Positions 1-12,300 of a stretch of DNA of 64,000 nt are shown here, one piece after another. Source of the stretch: Monocercomonoides exilis (taxonomy: Eukaryota; Preaxostyla; Oxymonadida; Polymastigidae). Below the pieces are notes generated by a model. That model was given only the letters and a program-made list of their open reading frames with translations, did not search any database and had not been told where the DNA came from. Each line of letters opens with the position of its first letter. The stretch's first letter is position 1. The stretch is from NCBI GenBank assembly GCA_001643675.2, contig LSRY02000009.1:1001501-1065500 (forward strand), written 5' to 3'. The position numbers were made by a program, and so were the translations under genes.

Positions 1-63
1 AATAAGGTCTATTTTTCAAAAAAAAAATACCCATATTTATATTTTTTATTTAAAAATTTAATA

Positions 64-225
64 CAGTGAAGCTCGGTTATTATTACATCTATTGTAATCA
101 AGACCGCGAATAATCACATTATTTCGCGCATCAAAAAATTTAGCATTTTTCCATGTGTAATTTCATCGGTTATAATCACACTAAAATCGTGAAAAAATGA
201 ATTGTGATTACAACCGAGCTTCGCT
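64..225. mobile_element. MITE-like element with 17-bp terminal inverted repeats
   Basis: The left end reads CAGTGAAGCTCGGTTAT (64-80). Its imperfect reverse complement, ending ACCGAGCTTCGCTG, closes the unit at 225. The interior is AT-rich and has no coding capacity. The left end is preceded by TA, which with the CAGTG start resembles Tc1/mariner-derived miniature elements, but the right flank (TG) does not give a clean TA duplication. The inverted repeat is seen directly; the mariner assignment is inference. Confidence 0.6.
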
Positions 226-975
226 GTGTTTCGTTTTTATCATTTCACTGTTTGAAAACAAACATTTGAAAAACGAATTTCTCTTTCTCTTTCTTTTGTT
301 TATTGTTTTTTTTTCAAATAATATTGTTCACAGCTTTTTCTACATTTTATTTTTGATAAAACTATTTCTCCAGTTCACAAGGAAACAAGGAAATACATTT
401 TTTTCTTTTTTTTTTTTCTTTTCTTTTGTTCATGCAATTTGTGATGATTTTCTGAATATCATTTCTTTTCATCATTCATGACACAATGATCCATTGACAA
501 CAAAGCTCAAAATGCAACAATCCACAAAATATGTCAAACCTTAAGGTATCATCTGTTCTTGTTTTCAGTTTCATTCTTATCCCCAAAAAAACAACTAAAA
601 CATCTTCCGTTCACTCATTCAATCTGCCAGATTTCTTTTCCTCTTAGCCAAAGGATTTGCTATTTATTTCTTTGGACAAAACAATGTGATTCTAAAAGTT
701 AATGATTTTTTGAAATAAATATCATTCTTCAAATAATCTGTTGGTTTGATCAAAAAGATTCAAAAAATTTCCACTTCTAGCCTCATTCAAATAATTTTTG
801 TGGCTTCTTTGCATTTTCTTTTGTACTTTTTTTTTTTTTATTAAGTAAAAACAAAACAATTTGTATCGAAATCGTTTTTATTTTGCAAAATAATCAATAT
901 TGTTTGTTTTTATTTTTTATTTTGTTATTTGCCAAACTTTGCACCTCTTTTTGAATATTTTTTGGAACAAGCAGA
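226..975. other. AT-rich intergenic stretch
   Basis: No gene, RNA or repeat is supported here. It holds poly-T and poly-A runs and short chance reading frames. It leads into the first exon of the gene starting at 976. Confidence 0.5.
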
Positions 976-2488
976 ATGAATTTGCCAAGTGATGATAAAT
1001 GTGAAAAAGAAGTTCAGGCAATGACCAGAATAGAGCAGTTTTCAAGTTTGTTCTTTTATTTGGATTAAGCAATTCTGAACAAAAATTTTGCATTTTTTCA
1101 GTTCCATTTACAGAATTGTTTTGTGAATTGGAAGGTTGCATAGAAGATGAACAAATGCCGAAAATCAAGGAAATGAAAAGAATGGTGGAAGAAATGAAAA
1201 TGAAAGAATTCAAATCAGTTTTCACAAAAGAACTGTTCGATACAATAGGCAAAATGATTGAAGAAAAGACGTTGCCATTGGAAAGTGCACTTGTGTTATT
1301 GAAGTTCATGGGATGTCGCAAAGCGCTGAAAGACATTTCAGATTTGGCATTTAATGAAACATTCTTTTGCAAAAGAATGAAAGAGATGATAATTGATGAA
1401 AATGAGAAGAAAAGCAAAGAAAAGAACGAAAGGCGTCTGATTGACATCTGTGAATGCTATCTTTTGCTGAATGATGATGACATTTCAGATGAATTGATAT
1501 CAATCTGTGTGCCTCGCCTCCTGAAAGCTGCATTGAACAAGGAGGGAAACGAGGAGACTCAAAAAGAAGTGGAAATAGCGTAGTTGGCTTTGAACAATAT
1601 TGGGTATCACGTATGACCACTTCTTTTTCATTTTTGATGTTATTTATTTATTTATTCATTGATTTTTTTTTTTTTTTGTTTTTTATTTTTTCTTATTATT
1701 TATTTATTTTTAATTCTGATAAGGAAATCAAAAAAGAGCTGTATTTGAATAAGATTACAGAAATCATCAAATATCATCAAGAACATCGCCATCTGACTCA
1801 TCTTGCATATCAATATGTTTGGGAGTTTTTGATTGATCGACATTGGAATGATGAAAGTATTGAAAAAGTGTTTGTGAATGAGCTGCATTTTGTGAAAGAA
1901 GCAAGAAGAGAATTAGAAGAACTCTCAAAGTGTATCGACTGGAAAAGAAAAGAAGAGAGAAAAGGAGAAAGGGAAATGAAGGGAGTTTTTGCTATCGAGA
2001 GATGGATAAATACTATTGATAATTGCTTATACTTGTGCACGTTGCAGAACGTAGAACGTGCCGGACTCATCAGCAGCATTGTTCAGGTGTTTAGAGCATC
2101 AAGAGATAATTACCCAGATACAAGGCGTCGATGCATTGATTCATTCAAATTTGAAGCAGCAATTGGAAAAGTAAAAATTTATGACTTGTTGAAAAGCGGA
2201 GCTATTGGTGCTATTTTTGAGGAGATTCAGATGCCAACAATTAATGATGATCTGATAATAGCTTGCTTGGATTTCTTTTCGAATATTTCGAAAAGACTGA
2301 AAGAAAAGAAAAGACATAAAATGGTAGAAGCTAAAAGAAAGGCAACGAAAATGAAGGTGTTTGATTGGATGGAAGAGGAAGGATTTGAAGATAACATCAC
2401 AATCCTTTATGGAGAAATTTCTTTTATAAACGACAGAGATGATTATGAATTTTCTTTGAATATTTCAGATTATTTTTTGAATATTTGA
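976..2488 (+). CDS. Lineage-specific repeat-family protein, copy 1 (one in-frame TAG)
   Basis: Three exons fit GT-AG rules and reading phase: 976-1045 (MNLPSDDKCEKE...), 1102-1610 and 1724-2488. The deduced product is about 445 residues, helical and charged, with no signal peptide or membrane segment. Blocks shared with the copies at 39.0, 47.7 and 50.4 kb include EFKSVFTKELF, the ICVPRLLKAALNKE region, a YHQEHR block and an NELHF..EARRELEEL block. I associate this pattern with an expanded oxymonad (Monocercomonoides-type) family of unknown function. An in-frame TAG at 1581-1583 sits where the paralogues have Leu (TTG to TAG is one change). The copy may therefore be a young pseudogene. It ends in TGA in alignment with the TAG end of copy 2, which supports the 3' end. 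Confidence 0.6.
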
Positions 2489-3106
2489 GAAAATGAAACT
2501 CTCTTTGTTAACAAATTTTAATTTATTTTTATGAATTTAATTATTTATTTTTGATTTTATTGATTAATGGTCCAACAAAACTTGAACCGTTTTTTGTTAA
2601 AAAAACAAAAATATTTTTTTCTGTGTTATCTGGTTTTGGCTGTTTAGTTAATGTTTGAAGAAATGAGATTCTTCACGTTTTGATTTTCACTGTGCTTGTT
2701 TTTTCTTTTTTGATTATTCCTTTTATCCGCAAACGGATATTTGCAGCCTTTTCAGTTGATTATATTTGTTGAATTGCTTGATAAATAATCAGCTGATGAT
2801 GTAAATGTTTGAGAAAAAGAGAGTCATATTTATTTTTTAACTCAAAAATTGAAGTTTTTGTTTTTGTTTTTGTTTTTGTATTTGTATTTGTATTTGCATT
2901 TGCATTTGTATTTGTAACTCCAAAATTACCCACAATAAAAATATTGCAAATTTTAATTTATTGAAAACAATATTTATCAAAATTTCATCCAATATTAAAT
3001 GCAATTGGAAGCAGATATAACATTTTCTCCATTTTTCAAGAATATTACAAAGTTTGCTTGAACTAAAGATGAAATCAAATTAATTTGTTGATAAAAATCA
3101 AAGCAG
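2489..3106. other. Intergenic stretch with a hexamer repeat
   Basis: No gene is seen. Positions about 2851-2917 hold about eleven copies of a 6-bp unit that drifts between TTTTTG, TATTTG and CATTTG. Further 5' exons of the coiled-coil gene that follows could lie here, but none can be placed. Confidence 0.4.
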
Positions 3107-6100
3107 AAAGTTGCGAAAGGAGAAGAAATCAGAAAGATTCGAGAACTCGAGTTAAAAGTTGAATGTTTTCAGACTCAAATAGTTAAATTGAATGAAAAAG
3201 TTTGAAAAACATATACATTTAGTTTTTTTAATATTTGCTTTTAGAATGAAAAGAATGAACAACATTTTCTTGAAACTCAAGAAAAATTAAAAGAAAAAAT
3301 AACATATTTAGTGTATGCATTAATAATCACAGTTGATTTGTTGTTTAACGTTTTCAAAAGTGATTCATTGGAGAGTGCTTTTGATAGAGAGTCATCGCTA
3401 AAAACTCAGCTTGAATTTGCTATATCACAACGAGAAGAGGCAATTTCTGCATCAGTTAAATTGGAAAAATCTTTGCAAGAGATGAGATCAATGATTCAAA
3501 ATACTGAAGAAGAAAGAGAAAAGAAGAATGAAATTGAGAGACTACGGAACACAGGGAAATTAGCAGAGAGAAGGTGTGCCATTTGAAGGAAATATCATCA
3601 AGCGTTGTATTTTTCAACATGCCAATTACACATCTTAACATAGATTTTGGGAAAGTCTTGCAAGCGATGCAACCTCAGCTTCTTTTCAGCCAATGTTTGC
3701 GGTCAGTTTTCTATTGCAACTCACATCTTGATATTAACACTAACCTTTTGTTTGTTTTAATTCTTTTATAAAAAAATCCTGAAAGAAGAAAAGCAGAAAA
3801 GGAATTGGACACCAACGAGAATTGCTTTGTGAAAGAATCAAGAGAAAGAAATGCTTTTCATGTGATTGAAGAAGAACACAAAAGGAGAATTAAGCTGGAA
3901 ACAGAACTGAGAGAAGAAAAGGCAAAACGAGAAGAAGAAAGGGCAAAACGAGAAGAAGCAGAAAAAGCGCTGGCGAATACAAGAAAAGCACTTTCGAAAG
4001 AAAGAGAAGAAAAAAACAAGAAAATGGCGCTGCTTTTGAGAAGAGTCGAAGGATTGAACGGGCAAGTTAAGAGGGTGTGCATATCTTTGAGTGAAATATT
4101 TTTATTGAGATGTTGAAAGTGAATCATTTTGGTTGCACTGCTTTGTATCGTTCGTTCGTTCGTTCGTTCTTGCTCTTGTTCTTTTTTCTTTCTTTTTCTT
4201 TCTCTTTGTCTTTTTCACATTTCACCTTATCATCATTCATCTTTTTCCCTCGTTCATTTTTCATTTTTCATTTTTCATTTTTCATTTTTCATTTTTCATT
4301 TTTCATTTTTCATTTTTTTATATTTATTTATTTTTTGTTATTGTTATTATTATTTTATTATTATTGTTATTATTAATTTTTATTTTATTTTATTATATTT
4401 ATTTATTTGATCGCATATTCTCTTCATTTCTGATGCAGATGACGAAAGAGCTTGACTCAAAAAGCAGTCTTATCAAAACTCTGAACAGAAAACTGAGCGA
4501 AAAGAAGGTTTTCGTCAATTCCTCATATTTTTCGACACCTTCTTCAAAGAATGTGAAGGATAATAGAAAAGAAATGAGGGAAAAGGAAGAAGGAGAAGGG
4601 GAAGGAGGAAGAGAAGGAGGAAGAGAAGAAGAAGGAGAAGAAGCGAAAAAAGCGAATGAAAGAAGAGAAAGAAGCAAAAGAAGGGAAATATTGAGATTAA
4701 CTCCACATCATCCACATCAACAACATCCACTTCAGAAGAAGAAGAAGAATCTGAAGAAGGAAGAAGAAGAAGAAAAAGAAAATGAAGAAAAAGAGGAGGA
4801 GGAAGAAGAAGATAAGCAAGGGACGATGATGACGATGATGGACTTTGCAGATGATCCGTATTTGTCAGTGAGAATGGAGCGAATGATTGGAAAACTGCAG
4901 AAGATGGAGAAGATGGAGAAGATGGAAAAGATGGAGAAAACACAGGAAAAAGCACAAAGTGAATGTGAATGTGAAAATGGAATGGAAGGAGGAAGAGGAA
5001 GAGGAAGAGAAGGAGAAAGAGAATGGGGAAGAGGAAGAGAAGGAGGAAGAGAAAGAGGAAGAGAAGGAGAATGGGGAAGGAGAAGTATTGGAAAAGATAT
5101 TACAGGTTTGGAAGGTTTAACAGGAATAAGAGGAGGAAGAAATGAAAACAAAGACGAAGGGAGAGAAAGAGAAAGAGATAGAGAAAGAGAAAGAGTGAGA
5201 AAAGAAAAGATAAAAGTGAGTTTTAATGAAATAAAACAGAAAGATAAAGAAAAAGAAGAGAATTTTGAAAGTTATGATAAAGATTATGAAGAAGAAGAAG
5301 AAGATGATGATGATTATGAATTCAAAGAATATGATTTCAGCAAAGAAAGAGAAAGAAAAACAGAAAAAGCAAAGCAAATGGAAGAGGAAAAGCAGAAGGA
5401 GATGTTAAGTTATTCAGAAAAGAAGCAAAAGGAACCAAATAAAATGGAAATGTTGAGATTTCAAGAAAAAAATAGCTTTGAAAACAGAATGAAGGAGAAG
5501 GGAAGTGACTTTGAAGAAGAAGAAGAAGAAGAAGAAAAAGGAAGAGGGGGAAGAGAAAAAGGAAGAGAAAGAAGAGGAAGAAGAGAAAAAGAAAGAGAAG
5601 AAGAAGAAGATGATGATGATGATGAAATCAACGTTGATGAGCATATTTTGTGTCCAGGTGAATTGGAAGAATGTGAAACATCGCTTCTTTCTATTGAAGA
5701 AGAAGAAAAAGAAGAAAAAGAAGATGATGGTAATAACAAAGAAAATGGAATGGAAGAAGAAGAAGAAGATGATGATGATGATGATAACATTGATGTTTTC
5801 CTTCACAATAATAACTACAATTCCAATGATGAATGTGCATTGGATGTTCTGACAGAAGATGAGGCAATTGAGCTGATGTTGGAAGACGAAGCGGAATTAA
5901 ACTCCTTTTTAAACACAAGCAACATCAACAAAATTTCCGTTTTGAATGAAGAAAATTCGAAATTTGAGAATAAAAAAAAGGAAAAAAAGGAAAAAAACGA
6001 AGTTGAAAGAATCAGAACGCCTCCAATTGAACGATCGCTTTCTCCACCTTCATCAGCTCAGAAGTTGTCTTGTTTTGCTTCTCCTTCTGATGATTTTGTT

Positions 6101-7936
6101 GAAACTTCTTCTTCTTCTTATCCTTCATCATCATCATATTCTCCTTCTTCTTCCTCTTCCTCTTCCTCTTCCTCTTCCTCTTCTTCTTCTAATTCTTCAT
6201 CATTATCTTCTTCCTCTATTAATAAACCATCTTTCACTCCAATTTCTCCTTTTCCTTCAAAATCTCATGTTTCTTTCCCGTTCAACACACAACAGAAAAA
6301 TTCTTCTTTTCAAACAGAAAATTTATCAGACAAACAAAGAGAGAAAGAGGTAAAAGAAGGAAAAGATGATAAAAATGATGGAGATGATAGAAAAGAAGAA
6401 GATGAAGGTGAAGAAGAAAAGGATTTTCGTAAAGAGAAAGGAGAAGGAGAAGGAGGAAGAGAAGAAGAAGAAAGAGAAAGAGAAAGAGAAAGAAAAGGAG
6501 AAGAAGATTTATTTGAGAATAAGCCAAAGAAACAATCTTTTGACGCAAACAAACAAATCATAAAGAAAAAGAATTCGACAGAAAGAAGAAGAAGAAGAAG
6601 AAGAAAAGGAAGAAGTGAAAGTCAAAGTGAAAGTCAAAGTGAAAGTGAAAGCAGAAGAAGAGAAAAAACAAAGAAAACAAAAAATTCAAATGAAAATTCG
6701 TCTCATTCACCAGAAAATGACTCATTTGAAGCTGATTTTTCTGCTTCTGCTAAATTTTTCACTCCAAAACGAACAAATCCTACAGAACCTTCGCAAAATT
6801 CTTCTTTCTCTTCGCTTTCTTCTTCTTCTTCTTCTTCTTCTTCTTCTTCTTCTTCTTCTTCTTCTTCTTCTTCTTCCTCCCCTTCTTCTTTATCTTCCTC
6901 TTCTTCTCCCTTTTCTTCTTCTTCTTCTTCTTTTATTTCTTCTCCTTCTTTCTCTTCTTCTTCCTTTTCCTCTTCTCTTTCTTCTCTTTCTGTTCCTTCT
7001 TCAGAATCAGCGCAAATGTCTTCAACAAATTTGATTCATCATCCTCTTCAAAAACATCATCATCATCATCATCATCATCAAAATAAACATCATGTGAATC
7101 TCTTTATTAATCAGAAAGAACAAAAGAAAGAACAAAAGAAAGAGAAAGAACAAACGAAAGAGAGAGAAAGAGAAAGAGAGAAAGAGAATGAGAAAAAGCA
7201 GGGTATTGAGAAAGAGAAAGAGAAAGAAAAAGAAAAAGAAAAAGAACAAGATGAATTCAATATTCATCATCGTCATCATCGTCATCATCATCATCGTTCA
7301 AAGAACACTCATTCATCCAATCACAACCACACTCCGCATAATCTTCACGATTCAAGCTCTTTTTCATACAAAAAAAATAAGCATTTTAACTCTTTGTCTT
7401 CTCCTTCTCCTTCTCCTTCTTCTCTTTCTTCTCATTCATCTCTTTCTCCTTCTCCTTCTTCCTCTCATTCTCCTTCTTCTCTTTCTCTTCATTCTTTCAA
7501 TGAAAGCAACAATGAAACACCAAGCGAATCACAATTTCCTCCTCTTTCTCCTTCGAATGAAAAAACAAACAGAAAACTTCACAAACATCATTCGAAAATT
7601 CATTCTTCTTCTTCTTCTCTTTCTTCTTCTTCTTCTTCTTCTTCTTCTTCTTCTACTTCTACTTCTTCTCACCTCTTCTTCATCTCCTTCTCCTTCTCCT
7701 TCTCTCCTCGCCTTCTTCTTCTTCTCTCCACTTCTTCTTCTTCTCTCCACTTCTTCTTTATGCTTCAACCTTCTTTTCCTTCTCTCTCTTTTCTCTCTCT
7801 CTTTTTCTCTCTTTTCTTATTCTTCTTTCTTTATCTTTTCTTCTTTCTTTTTCTTCTCTCTTTATCTTTTTTTCCTTTCAACTTCTTTCCTATTATCTTC
7901 TTTTTATGCAGCTATTCTATTTCCATATGTTTGTGA
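3107..7936 (+). CDS. Coiled-coil protein with very long acidic, Ser and His tracts (5' end not resolved)
   Basis: Exons that keep phase are 3107-3199, 3245 to about 3573 (the part after 3310 may hold another intron), 3786-4074 and 4439-7936. The 4075-4438 intron carries (TTTTTCA)n. The first exons encode a Glu/Lys/Arg coiled coil with heptads such as EREEKNKKMALLLRRVEGL. The last exon is about 1,165 codons of low complexity: Glu/Lys/Arg- and Gly/Glu-rich runs, Asp/Glu blocks, several poly-Ser tracts (one more than 20 Ser), poly-His at about 7053-7079 and HHRHH repeats. No catalytic domain is recognised; a cytoskeletal or scaffold role is only a guess from the coiled coil. After about 7670 the reading changes from Ser to hydrophobic residues, which suggests a microsatellite frameshift or a different true 3' end. 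No start codon is identified. Confidence 0.55.
4254..4315. repeat. (TTTTTCA)n 7-bp tandem repeat in an intron
   Basis: About eight to nine head-to-tail copies of a 7-bp unit lie inside the 4075-4438 intron of the coiled-coil gene, followed by simple A/T sequence up to the acceptor TGATGCAG. Confidence 0.85.
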
Positions 7937-9285
7937 ATTCAACTATTAAACCTCAAGCACCTTTCATTTAATACTTTCTCCTCTCATCTTTTCCTTAATC
8001 TTGTTTTTTTCTATCTTCATATTTTTTTTTCCTTTTAACTACAGTTATAAAAAAAGATATCCCCTTAAAATAGTTTCAAATATTCAGATATTCTTTTTGT
8101 TACCGAAATTTCAATCATTCATTGACTATGTCATTGAATGTCACAGGAAAAAAATAAATTTATGAATTTTCAATAAAAAACAAAAATTAAATCATTACAA
8201 AGATCAAAGCTATTTGTTACAAACGCAATGATTGAAATGTATATTGTATGTTAAATGCTGAATGAAATAAAAGACAAATGAAAAGAAGGAAAATAATACG
8301 ATACAAAAAAGTTCAAATCATCAAAAATCAAAAACAAAACCATATCCAGCATGCAACACCTGTGGAAACTTCTAATTCTTCTTCCGATCTTCTATGTTTG
8401 TTGTCGTTGCTATATTGCATATCACGAGAAATCTTTAAAAAAATTGAAAAGAATGAAAAGCTTCCATTCATGTGTGTTCATGAACAATTAAATATTTAAA
8501 GAAAATGAAACTTATTAAAGATTGAAAATTTATATTCTTCGAACATCAAAAAGTTTGCACGACCGAATAATACTCAGCAAAAAAGAAAATGCTTTATATT
8601 CGTACAATTATGGTTATTTTCGAAAATTAAATCAATCCAAATTTGCGTATTAAAAATATTACAAAAAATGATGATTTATCATATTAATTAATTTCCAATG
8701 TATTTAAAAAGTTGTCCCACAAAAATTCAAAAAAAAGATCAAACATTGAACGAGATTATCATCTCAAAAAAAATTTCCCAGATATTAACTAAATATCAAC
8801 AATTTTAAACAATAAAAAATATGAGAAGAAATAGTACTATTTCGACAAATTCATGGTATCATAGTCAATTCAAAACACAAAAGAAAACTTATCTTAAATG
8901 TTCAAAAACTAACTTGTCTATTTTCCCTCTGTTTCCTATTTACTCTTCCCTTTCTGATAGTTCTCTAACTTTGACTCAAAAAGATCAAATTCAACAAAGA
9001 AAAAAGACAGACACAATAACAAAACATCACTTCACACTCTCGTCAACTCTCCCTTTCAAAAATCTCACCCAAAGATCAATGAATTCCCTCACAACTCTCT
9101 CCATTAATGAATCTCAATATATACAAAAATAATAGGGACAATAACCAATTTTATTATAGGGACATTACAGTGACAAAAAGCACAAGAAAACAATCGGATT
9201 CTAACTATTGTGCACCTGGGAGGCTGCTCGTCGTATCCAGGTCCGGATAAAGCAGCCTGAAGGCTGCAATATCAAATACGAACAG
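7937..9285. other. AT-rich intergenic stretch
   Basis: No conserved coding frame or RNA gene is seen. The last 150 bases are less AT-rich, with short hairpin-forming words (GGCTGCTCGTCG, GCAGCCTGAAGGCTGC). They may be the 3' untranslated part or terminal sequence of the mobile-element-like gene that follows on the minus strand. Confidence 0.4.
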
Positions 9286-9342
9286 TCATGTCCAGCACCC
9301 TTCCGATAGAGTGCCAGCTAAGCATACACAACAACTTGTTTC

Positions 9343-12300
9343 TTAAAAAGGGACACCAAAAGAACAGTTTTGAGATTCATTAATAGAAGAAGAGTCAAGA
9401 AGAAGCTCAAATCTTCTTGAAAGAAGATCTTGAGAAGATTGAGAAAGAAGAGAAGAGTTAGATGACGTAATATCAGAGTGAAATGACTTTCTTGTTCGTT
9501 GAACCTTTTCTTTCATTGTTGAAGATTCGAGGGCAACCAGAGAGCGTTGAGGAAGATATCCAACAGCAGATGCGCAGACAAATGAGCCCTTGCGCTCAAA
9601 ATACAAGAAGTCCTTCATGTGAGGGACTGATAGTGATGGCCATGAAATTTGCTGAGATGGTACGTACTCTTCAAAGTACCTCTCATGCACATACTCCTTG
9701 ATAGATGATGACGATGGAGAAGAATTAGTTGAGGATGATTCAAAAATGTCTTGTTGTGATGTCGAAGAAGCAGATATCGAAGTGTTCATATTGTTTTCGA
9801 AGAAGTTGATCAAATCATGAAGTGTGGTAATGTGTTCAGTTGATAAATTGTTGTTGATTGTGTTCACAAGTGCACCAAATTCACTATCACAAATATTCTT
9901 TCCATGGTGCTCAGCGAAGAAGTTGAGTTGAGTGTTTTTCATTTTTAGAAGTTTGGATTGTTTGGAGAGGATTAAGTTAAGAAGGAAGCGATTTCGGTTG
10001 TGTAGACCCGAATCGCAGAAGAACTTAAAAGTGTGAGTGTGTGAGAAGAAGTTTCTTTTGATCACAGATTCCAGACACTCAATAACAAATCTGTGATCAT
10101 TTGAGAGACAGTCGGAGAAGAAGTTGAATGTTCGTTTTATTTGTTGATTATTTATTTTTTGTGGTGAGATGATTGTGAATTGGGAGACTTGTTGATAGTT
10201 GAAAAACTCTTGTTGAAGTTGGTTCTTTCGGATTGGCAGTTTCCATTTCTCTTTAAAGTCGAAGACGAAGACTGCTTCTCCCTCTTTCAGATTATCAACT
10301 GTTGATTGATAGTGTTTATGTTGCATTTCTGCAACAAGTCGGTGTTGTCGAAGAAGTTTGAGTGTATGAAATTCTGCTTCAGACAGTCCATTTTTGTTTT
10401 GTGAAGATTTCAGTTAGTTTTCGAGATAGTTCAACTTCTCACACATGCCGCAGAGATCTGTTCTCCTTTTTGATTTGGAAAAGTTGGTAGTGAGTTTGTA
10501 GAAGTGGGAAAGAGAAACTTTGATATTCGTTTCTTCTGAAAACTCTTTCCATTATTTTGTCTTGGGCTTGAAGATTAATCTCTTTTCATTGGGAGAAAAG
10601 ATGCCCGTTTTCTTTCTTCTTTCTTTCAGTGCTTCCAATCCATATGAAGATGTGATTGATGATGATAGTTGTGGAATGGAAGTTGTTGGATGAAGTGGAG
10701 AGATGAATGATGATGATGATGATGATGTTGTTGTTGTTGTTAATGTGTTATTTGAAGTGTTGTTATTAAATGTTTCTGAAAAAGAGGAGGTACCACCAAA
10801 TTGAATAGTTGAAAACGTTGGTTTTGTTTTTTCTTTGGTATAGAAAGAAAGGGAAGGAGTGTAACCTTGAATGTGAAGATTATTCCATGAAGAACTCCAT
10901 TTATCACTATCGAATTCAGTCACTTCAGCATCATTGCAAATCCTCCAAAAACTGTTGATTCCACTCTTCCTTTTAACGATAGCAATGTAATGTCCGTTTT
11001 GTTGATCCAGACGTTTGAATAGTACTTGCCCAACTAGATGATAAATGATGGTTTCTTGATTATCTTTTTGAAGATGTTGAATATCTTTTGAAGAAAACCC
11101 TTTGCAGAAAGTGCGCTGGTATACACGATCTGTTTCCATAAGGAGAGTTCTGGAAGGAGCAGAACAAGCAGCATCAGTGCATTCATGACAGAGGGCTAGC
11201 ACCTCTGGAAATGAAGTCATTTCCTCACATCTCTCAGCACAGCATTTCTCTTTGCAATCGTTGCAATAAACGGTGTTCTTTCCATCCAATATCTCTGTTG
11301 CAAAAAGAGATGATAGACCTTTGTGAGGAGAAGATGAATTAATTACCACGTTATTGCAAGCTTCGTTGAAATGTGATGAGATTTTTTTGCATTTTTGGCA
11401 TCTGTGATGAGTGATTAAAACAGGATTGAAGGTGTCCTTATTTATTAACTCATCTTTTCGAAGAAGTTGGTGAAGATTATTAATTCCTCTGCCACATTTT
11501 GCTGCTGTCTGCTGCCAAATCCACAAAAGTTTTCCCATTTGTTGATCAGTGATGGAACCCACGAACGCGCTATCATTCAATCTTTGGATAGTTGATTGCA
11601 TACACTTATGATACACAAAGATGTGTTCTTCGAAGTTGTTTGTTTTTTGATTAAAGATGGGTTTTGTTTAGTTATAGAAGAGAAACATTGAAGAAGAGAA
11701 GCCAAATAGCATGTGTTGCCTAAGTTTGGCAACCTTTTTGCTATTCGTGATGATTTATTTGCAGAATTTGATGAATTTGAAGAAGATTGAGGATGAAAAT
11801 GATTTTTAATTGAATATTCTTTAGCATTCTTTTTAGAAATATTTTTTGAAGAATTATTTTGTTGATATATTTCAAAATTTGAAGATAGAACGCTTTGTTG
11901 TTGAAGTGTTGAAGTGTCATTCTCTTTTTAAAATGAAGAAAAGAGAGTTTGAAATCCTTGAGGTGGAATTAACGTGGGTGAAGTGGCATTATCAACTAAT
12001 TGCTCACTCACAAACTCATTATCATTTTAAAATGATGAAGAATTAATTTTTTCTTTCAATTTTTTTGAAATTGAAATTTGTGAAGAAGAAGTTTTTGATT
12101 TGAATATTTTGTGAATTGGTATTGGAGATGGAGAAGAATGACGTTTGTGATTTGAATTTTTATTTTGGTTTTTTGTTGGACCCCTTTCTCTCCTAATTGG
12201 AGTCCTGATTGGTGCATCAACAACTTGAGAAGAAGAAGAATTAAAAGAAGAAGTCTTTTTTTCTGAAATGGTTTTTGAATTTTTATTGAGTTGAGATGAT

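Noticed and set aside
2851-2917. Hexamer repeat as a possible telomere-like array
   Set aside because: The TTTTTG/TATTTG/CATTTG units drift and are interstitial, short and not G-rich; an ordinary minisatellite is simpler.
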